Below, piece by piece: positions 59,304 to 64,000 of a stretch of DNA of 64,000 bases. The notes under the pieces are model-generated. The model did not search any database. It was not told the DNA's origin and saw only the letters and a program-made list of their open reading frames with translations. Source of the stretch: UBA11606 sp964504305 (GTDB taxonomy: Bacteria > Actinomycetota > Acidimicrobiia > Acidimicrobiales > Aldehydirespiratoraceae); contig CAZDEB010000008.1 of assembly GCA_964504305.1 (NCBI GenBank), forward strand, positions 115,856 to 179,855. Direction: 5' to 3'. How positions within the stretch are numbered: the first letter of the stretch is position 1; the number at the start of each line of letters is the position of its first letter. The translations under genes and the position numbers were made by a program.

Positions 59304-60805
59304 CCGAAGATCTCCGGCGCCTGATCCAAGCGACGAAAGGGCAGTCTCCATCGGCGGACTTCGTGGCACGACTCCGAGCGCAGGTCATCGCCGAGACCGA
59401 AGGCACCGGCGCCGGCCGAGACGGCTTCCGCTTCGAAGAAGCCCTCCGGCACTCGGTCATCGAAGGTGCCCACGAGCACGACGGCATCGTCATCGTGCTC
59501 GAGCCGCCCCTTGACCTTGATAACGAACTGGCGACCCATCGAGCTTTGGGGCAACGCCGAGCCCAGCGGCTCGCTTCTGTGGCCGCTGTGGGCATCGTGT
59601 TCATCGGACTCTGGGCGTCTATATCAGCCTTCAGAGACGACGGCCCGGTGTTGCCCGACACCGCCACCGCGACAGTGACCGCTGGTCCCACAGAACCCGA
59701 CGACGATGACGGCGGCGTCCAGCTTTTGACCGGAGACACATTCTTCGATGCCGGAACCTTCCGGATCGACACGCTGGGAACGGCATTCACCTTTTCAGTA
59801 AATGAGACCACCGGGTTGGCCCTCAATGACAACGGCGTGGTCATGATCACCGATCTCACGAGCAGCAACGCCGACGACCGCACGGTCACCTTCCGACGGA
59901 CGGCTCTGCTTCCCGACCCCGCGGATCCCACCGCCGAAGTCGATCCCGCCGAAGGGTGGCCGGCGACCGACCTCAACGGATGGCTCGCCGCCGTCGGCGA
60001 GGAGGTGACCGCTGACAACCCCGTCCGTACCACGCTCGGTGGTCTTGGTGCGACCTTCGTCGAGCTCGAGTTCCCCTGCGGCGAAGTGAACTGTGCCGCT
60101 GGCGACCTACTGCAGTCCGATCTCTTGATATTCACTCCCGGGTCCCACTACCGAGTTTGGGTGGTCGACCAGGCCGACCAAGATCCTGTCCTCGTGGTCG
60201 TCGCCATTGACGACCACGATGAAGCTGCATGGTTCGATGAGGCCGACGACATCCTTGCGTCGCTCGTGTTCGAATCCATCGAACCGAACCCCGTGCGTCG
60301 TGCCCCCGCAGGAGCAGTCGAGCTCGCCGTCTTTGACGGGATCTCGCTCGACCTCCCCGAGGAAGTGGTCGTCGTCGAGCCCTTCGACGGCTTCGCCAGG
60401 ATCCTCCCGCAAGACATTGGAGGAGACGTGGAGCTACTCGCAAGGCCCCTCGACACCGACGGCGTGGAGGTGGCCACAACCGAGCAGCTACTGAGACTCC
60501 TCGCCGACGAGGCAGTCGAGGTGACCGAGCATGATGCGATAGACGTCGGCGGCTTCGAGGCTCGCTCATTCGGGCTCGCGTCGGGGCCGTACCCCAACAT
60601 CGTGCTGAAGGCTCGCACCGCCGACCTCGCGCGAACCGAGTTCGGCTGGGAGACGCCCCAGGTAGGCAACCTCTGGATCGTCGAGCATCCCGTCCGCGGC
60701 CTGCTACTCGTAAGCGCCGAGGCGCTGAAGGACCGCGAGACGATCGACCTGCTTCAGCCGTGGGCCGAAGAGCTGCTCGCGACGCTCGAGTTCGTGGCGC
60801 CGTGA
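59300..60805 (+). CDS. Single-pass membrane protein, putative anti-sigma/sensor partner of the ECF sigma factor
   Basis: The 501-residue protein has a cytoplasmic N terminus of about 90 residues, one membrane helix (91-111), an acidic linker and a large outer part of about 370 residues. The outer part appears twofold, with halves at about 140-330 and 335-500. The topology and overlap with the sigma gene suit an anti-sigma factor, though the N terminus shows no zinc-binding HxxxCxxC motif. The outer region resembles the lipoprotein encoded next, for example GTFRIDTLGTAF versus GTYRTGALGTPM, and GSHYRVWVVDQ versus GASYRVWIVEQ. Confidence 0.75.
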   Translation: MTEDLRRLIQATKGQSPSADFVARLRAQVIAETEGTGAGRDGFRFEEALRHSVIEGAHEHDGIVIVLEPPLDLDNELATHRALGQRRAQRLASVAAVGIVFIGLWASISAFRDDGPVLPDTATATVTAGPTEPDDDDGGVQLLTGDTFFDAGTFRIDTLGTAFTFSVNETTGLALNDNGVVMITDLTSSNADDRTVTFRRTALLPDPADPTAEVDPAEGWPATDLNGWLAAVGEEVTADNPVRTTLGGLGATFVELEFPCGEVNCAAGDLLQSDLLIFTPGSHYRVWVVDQADQDPVLVVVAIDDHDEAAWFDEADDILASLVFESIEPNPVRRAPAGAVELAVFDGISLDLPEEVVVVEPFDGFARILPQDIGGDVELLARPLDTDGVEVATTEQLLRLLADEAVEVTEHDAIDVGGFEARSFGLASGPYPNIVLKARTADLARTEFGWETPQVGNLWIVEHPVRGLLLVSAEALKDRETIDLLQPWAEELLATLEFVAP

Positions 60806-60879
60806 GGGGATTTCGGATGGCCGTTCGTTCAGAGACCAGGGGAACGGCACAGCTCGTTCGAAGGAGACAGGAGATCGAC

Positions 60880-62259
60880 ATGAGGCATCACCGTTGGCAT
60901 TGGCTGGGAGTAGCGGGCCTCGGCCTTGTCCTGCTTTCCGGATGCGGCGAATCGGACGTGGCGAGCGGAAACGAGGAGGATGTCGCCACCCTCGACCCGA
61001 CCGACGCCCCTGAAACTGGAGGCGAGCCGGAGGGCACCGGAGACGGGACCGACAGCAGCATCGCCCAAAGGGACCCGGCGGCGCCTATCTCAGTCGCCGC
61101 TGTCTACGACCGCGACGCTGAGCCTTTGCTGGCGTGGTTCACTGCCTTCGAGCCGGGCACGTATCGCACGGGAGCGCTGGGCACCCCGATGTCGTTTACC
61201 GTCGGCGAACCGCTCAATACGCAGGTCAACGGCAGTGGGATGTTCATCATCAGCGACGTTTCCAGCCGGGCTCCTGACGACCGCGACCTCGTGTTCATTC
61301 GAGTCGGTGCGTTCTCTGACCCGGGCGCACCGAATCAGCCGATCGAAGAGCAGGCCGGATGGCCCAACGATGATTTCCTCGGCTGGCTCGAGAATCTGAA
61401 TGAGGGCGTCATCGCCACCGACCCGGTCGAGACGACAGTGAACGGCTTCCCTGCCATCCGGGTCGACCTCGAACTCAGCGATGACATCGAGTGCGGCTGG
61501 CTCCCTGGCAGCTGCGTCGGGCTGATCGAAAACAATGGGCAAGACATCAAAGCCCTGAACAAGGGTGCTTCGTACCGAGTCTGGATCGTCGAACAAGACA
61601 ACGAGGACCCGCTCGCGATCGTCGACGGAATCGCCCGCGGCACAGACGCCCCATGGCACCAGCGCGCCGACGCCGTCATGGACACTCTCGCGTTCGGCGC
61701 CATCGCACAAAACCCGGTCCAACGGCTCGTCGCTGGCCCCAACTCGCTCAACGCACTCGGGGGCGTGGAGGTCTCTCTCCCCGACGACGTAGCCGAGCTG
61801 ACGAACGGTCAAGCAAGAATAATACATGGGTGGACCGGCCGCGGCTTCTCGGTAATTCCGATCACCGACAGGCCGGGCATCATCTACCTCGCTGATCGGC
61901 CCCACGACTTCGACGGTAACCCACTCGCCTCGATCGACGAGGTCGTCGACGAGCTCACCACGGCAGGTGCCGATCTGATCGAAGCCGGCGCCACCACGAT
62001 CGACGGTGTGCCCGCACGGGTCTTCGACGTGACGACCACTGACGTGTGGGCGATCATGCTCCGCTTCAGCCCACTCGACACCGCCCTGCCCAACCTCGGG
62101 TGGGATGCGCCGGCGGCTGGGCGGCTGTGGCTGATCGAGCACCCTGATCGCGGCCTCATGATGATCAGCACGCACGCTTTCGACAAAGTCGACGAGGTGC
62201 TCCCCGTCGTCAACAGGTTGGGGGAATCCTTGGTCGAGACGTTGAGCTTCACGCCCTGA
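60880..62259 (+). CDS. Lipoprotein paralogous to the outer domain of the ECF partner
   Basis: The 459-residue protein has a lipoprotein signal ending LVLLSGC (Cys about 22) and an acidic linker. The outer part aligns along its length with the neighbouring membrane protein: LGTPMSFTV, FLGWLENL, YRVWIVEQDNEDPLAIVDG, then a second half ending RLWLIEHPDRGLMMIS. Two extra cysteines in ECGWLPGSC may form a disulfide. GGAG precedes ATG 60880. It might compete for or modulate the same extracellular ligand; this is inference. Confidence 0.75.
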   Translation: MRHHRWHWLGVAGLGLVLLSGCGESDVASGNEEDVATLDPTDAPETGGEPEGTGDGTDSSIAQRDPAAPISVAAVYDRDAEPLLAWFTAFEPGTYRTGALGTPMSFTVGEPLNTQVNGSGMFIISDVSSRAPDDRDLVFIRVGAFSDPGAPNQPIEEQAGWPNDDFLGWLENLNEGVIATDPVETTVNGFPAIRVDLELSDDIECGWLPGSCVGLIENNGQDIKALNKGASYRVWIVEQDNEDPLAIVDGIARGTDAPWHQRADAVMDTLAFGAIAQNPVQRLVAGPNSLNALGGVEVSLPDDVAELTNGQARIIHGWTGRGFSVIPITDRPGIIYLADRPHDFDGNPLASIDEVVDELTTAGADLIEAGATTIDGVPARVFDVTTTDVWAIMLRFSPLDTALPNLGWDAPAAGRLWLIEHPDRGLMMISTHAFDKVDEVLPVVNRLGESLVETLSFTP

Positions 62260-62587
62260 CACCAATTTGAAGGCGCTGGCGATCGGCACCACACCGAAGG
62301 CGCCGAGTCCGAAACGTGCCGCCGTGAGCACCTGAGGGTTGTTCGCCGCCCTGCATTCCACGGCGATCACAAGCCGCAGCCGAGTTGACTCCCGGGCGGT
62401 GAACGACGTGGAAGCTGGCGCGCGGCTGGCCTCGCACCGGCGGCCCGTCTTGCTCCCCGAACGGAGCGCTATAGATAGCGCCTCTTTTCCGGATCAGCGT
62501 CGCCCCGAGACGCACCCGCGCCTCCCACCCGCCGCGATGGCGGGAGGGCTACGGTTCGCCTGAATGGGGTCGGACCCAAAACGAACC
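62260..62587. other. Gap without a recognised gene; weak plus-strand terminator at its middle
   Basis: I see no recognisable gene. GAGCGCTAT/ATAGCGCCTC (62466-62484, one bulge) followed by TTTT (62485-62488) may terminate the plus-strand ECF operon more than 200 bases after its last stop codon. A CCCGCC/GGCGGG hairpin lies further on. Minus-strand sequence near 62290-62345 reads as a short hydrophobic peptide without a start. Confidence 0.4.
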
Positions 62588-62615
62588 GATCCCGCACGGA
62601 AAGCCGTGCGGGATC
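62588..62615 (-). terminator. Intrinsic terminator after tRNA-Gly
   Basis: Twelve-base arms GATCCCGCACGG (62588-62599) and CCGTGCGGGATC (62604-62615) are perfectly complementary around AAAG. On the minus strand TTCGTTTT follows after a two-base gap, 13 bases downstream of the tRNA CCA end. Confidence 0.8.
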
Positions 62616-62627
62616 TGGGGTTTTGCT

Positions 62628-62703
62628 TGGAGCGGACGACCGGGTTCGAACCGGCGACCTCAACCTTGGCAAGGTTGCGCTCTACCAACTGAGCTACGTC
62701 CGC
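62628..62703 (-). tRNA. tRNA-Gly (GCC), CCA encoded
   Basis: Acceptor GCGGACG/CGTCCGC, anticodon stem CAACC/GGTTG enclosing TTGCCAA (anticodon GCC), and T-loop TTCGAAC form a complete cloverleaf. Discriminator T is followed by CCA (62630-62628). An intrinsic terminator follows. Confidence 0.96.
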
Positions 62704-62781
62704 AGCGGCCGCCAACTGTATCGGATCGGTCGCGGATCTCGCACCCTGAGGAGCGGGAGATCTGCAGAGTTGCCGGGCGGG

Positions 62782-63414
62782 TCAACCACCAACCCGCCGA
62801 CGTACTTCTGCTGCGATCTGCTGGGCGCCGTCGCGGTCGGCGATGCGATCTACGACCAGCTCGTGTCCGTCGCGGCTAAACACCAACGCCGCGCTACGTT
62901 CGCTCTGCCAGCCCTGAATCACCAGCCCAGGTTCGAGGTCGACCAGCACCACATCGGGATCCCACTCCCGCGCGTTGGCAATGACCAACCGCTGGTCGGT
63001 AACCGCTAGCGCGGCATCGGCGCCGAGGAACCGGCAGTGAACGATCGCTTGAACAATCTCGGCCGGTTTGAGAGCCGTGCTGAGCACCATGAATGCGAGC
63101 CGACCTGCCCTGCGACTGTTTCCCGATAGCCGAGCGATGGCCGCTCCGAGCTTGTGAGGATCAGTGGGTCCCGGGCCGTGGGCAGCATCGGGCATGGAAG
63201 GTTGCGGGTTTTTGGCAGGAGCTGGACTATCCGCAGGAGGCGTGGGAGGCGGCGCCGCGGGAGGAGCTGGCGGCGCCGCGGGTGGTGGCGGAGGAGGTGG
63301 TGGCGGCGCCGTGGGTGGTGGGGGCGGAGGAGGAGGGGGTGGCGGCGGGGGCGGTGGTGGAGGAGGAGGTGGGGGCGGAGGTGGCGCGACGTCGGGGTCT
63401 ATTTCGTCGGCCAT
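62782..63414 (-). CDS. Polyproline-headed protein with a bacterial PH-like C-terminal domain
   Basis: The 210-residue protein begins MADEIDPDVA, then 24 consecutive prolines, TA, nine more prolines and a Pro/Ala tail to about residue 70. The C-terminal 110 residues resemble a bacterial PH-like domain (ADAALAVTDQRLVIANAREWDPDVVLVDLEPGLVIQGW). Proline runs of this length stall ribosomes and need EF-P, and may act as a rigid spacer. The next gene upstream (63417-63644) ends two bases before this start, so they form one operon. The reverse strand of the tract reads as polyglycine but has no functional start. Confidence 0.75.
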   Translation of the reverse strand: MADEIDPDVAPPPPPPPPPPPPPPPPPPPPPPPPTAPPPPPPPPPAAPPAPPAAPPPTPPADSPAPAKNPQPSMPDAAHGPGPTDPHKLGAAIARLSGNSRRAGRLAFMVLSTALKPAEIVQAIVHCRFLGADAALAVTDQRLVIANAREWDPDVVLVDLEPGLVIQGWQSERSAALVFSRDGHELVVDRIADRDGAQQIAAEVRRRVGG

Positions 63415-63416
63415 TG

Positions 63417-63644
63417 TCAGACGCCTTCGTCGGGGCGAAGGTCGATCTTGATGGTTAGTACTCCGTCTTCGAGCGAGGCGGTCGCATCGCCAAGCATGGC
63501 GTAATCTTGGTAGTCGGTTTGGGCTTGCTGGATGAACTGGGCTCGTTCATCGCCTCCGACGGGCGGAAGGTTTCGGCGCTTTACGGCTTGGGCTCGTTCG
63601 CGGAACCGCTCCAGCATCGCGTCGACGTCGAGTGAATCGCTCAT
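63417..63644 (-). CDS. Small hypothetical protein
   Basis: The 75-residue protein has an N-terminal helix (VDAMLERFRERAQAVKRRNLPPV), a short helix (QFIQQAQTDYQDYAMLGDA) and a strand pair ending DGVLTIKIDLRPDE. No known family is recognised. Its stop is two bases before the start of the polyproline protein, so they are co-transcribed and perhaps interact. Confidence 0.65.
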   Translation of the reverse strand: MSDSLDVDAMLERFRERAQAVKRRNLPPVGGDERAQFIQQAQTDYQDYAMLGDATASLEDGVLTIKIDLRPDEGV

Positions 63645-63682
63645 GGCGTCACCGTATCTCGCGGCACCGGTTGTGTTGGTGC

Positions 63683-64000
63683 TTACTCCGCAGGGTGATC
63701 GTCAACTTCGGTGGGCAGCACAAACTCGTCTTCGAGTTCGGCTTGGAGCAGTTGTTCCTTGCGGTCACGGCGGCGAGTGGCGACTCGGACTCTGCGGTGG
63801 GGGTTGGTGTGCCAGATGTAGATCACCAACATGACGCCGATGCCGATCGCGATGCCTACGAGCGTGTTGCTCACTCGGTCGATCGTGCCTTCGGTGGTGC
63901 GGCCATCGAACTCTTGAGCGCGAGCGGGGTCAGCGAGCAACAACGTCGTGACCGTGCCGACCAGCAGCGCACGCGAGATAAACCATGATGACCGCACCAC
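63683..64000 (-). CDS. Small membrane or secreted protein, start at the window edge
   Basis: About 105 residues are visible. The frame begins with a signal-like hydrophobic run (RALLVGTVTTLLLADPARA-QE), then a short linker, a second hydrophobic helix (LVGIAIGIGVMLVIYIWH) and a basic-then-acidic cytoplasmic tail (HRRVRVATRRRDRKEQLLQAELEDEF). GTG codons at 63998 and 63995 are possible starts, but the true start may lie outside the window. No family is recognised. Confidence 0.6.
   Translation of the reverse strand: MVRSSWFISRALLVGTVTTLLLADPARAQEFDGRTTEGTIDRVSNTLVGIAIGIGVMLVIYIWHTNPHRRVRVATRRRDRKEQLLQAELEDEFVLPTEVDDHPAE

Noticed and set aside
63164..63451. Polyglycine frame on the plus strand
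   Set aside because: It is the complement of the proline tract, and the minus-strand protein has a real domain after the tract.

Overview
The window is GC-rich bacterial DNA, densely packed with short gene gaps, frequent GTG starts and 4-base stop/start overlaps. Several gene families point to a high-GC actinobacterium: an LprG-type protein coupled to an MFS transporter, a PPOX-type and an LLM-type probable F420 oxidoreductase, TrpB2, a DUF2795-like protein, a DUF4389 protein, and four tRNAs of which two encode CCA. A marine or freshwater Acidimicrobiia-like lineage is my inference. No 16S rRNA or other decisive marker is present. There is no CRISPR array, phage or intact insertion sequence, so this is mostly ordinary chromosome.

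Layout. 1-13.9 kb: patatin (cut by the left edge), DyP peroxidase, SDR, TrpB2 and ThrH, an esterase, a three-gene minus-strand unit (dehydrogenase, LprG-like protein, MFS transporter with an extra C-terminal protein fused in frame), enoyl-CoA hydratase, Baeyer-Villiger-type monooxygenase, and malic enzyme behind an ArsR regulator. 14-25.3 kb: secreted and small proteins (DOMON-like lipoprotein, DUF2795-like, pentapeptide repeat, a duplicated protein behind a possible structured leader), a beta-lactamase-fold lipoprotein, a 1208-residue secreted nuclease/5'-nucleotidase, and assorted enzymes and regulators. 25.3-28 kb: an OLD-type TOPRIM protein facing a small gene across a perfect 19-bp palindrome, then a collapsed FAD oxidase/GcvT pseudogene and a tRNA. 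28-33.2 kb: glycosyltransferase and amidase, then the divergent peptidoglycan genes murF and ddl.

33.2-38.9 kb holds the most interesting unit: a TetR regulator, a 16-bp palindrome, and an operon of fatty acyl reductase fused to a HAD phosphatase, a LarA-like protein and a PlsC-like acyltransferase. 38.9-41.3 kb is a 786-residue coiled-coil membrane protein of unknown function. 42-54.3 kb carries central metabolism (aconitase behind a GntR regulator, citrate synthase, the isocitrate dehydrogenase kinase/phosphatase AceK) interleaved with a LysR regulator, a carboxyltransferase, a truncated-Hsp70-like membrane protein and a 58-bp cruciform palindrome. 54.3-58.5 kb: chorismate mutase, two tRNAs, small enzymes, and a 63-residue gene behind a perfect LexA-type box. 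58.7-62.3 kb: an ECF sigma factor with a single-pass membrane partner and a paralogous lipoprotein. The right end has tRNA-Gly and a protein with a 24-proline run.

Functionally the window combines TCA-cycle control, lipid and envelope chemistry (LprG/MFS, FAR/LarA-like/PlsC, MurF/Ddl, patatin) and several unrecognised envelope proteins. All family calls come from reading motifs and overall resemblance; no database search was run.
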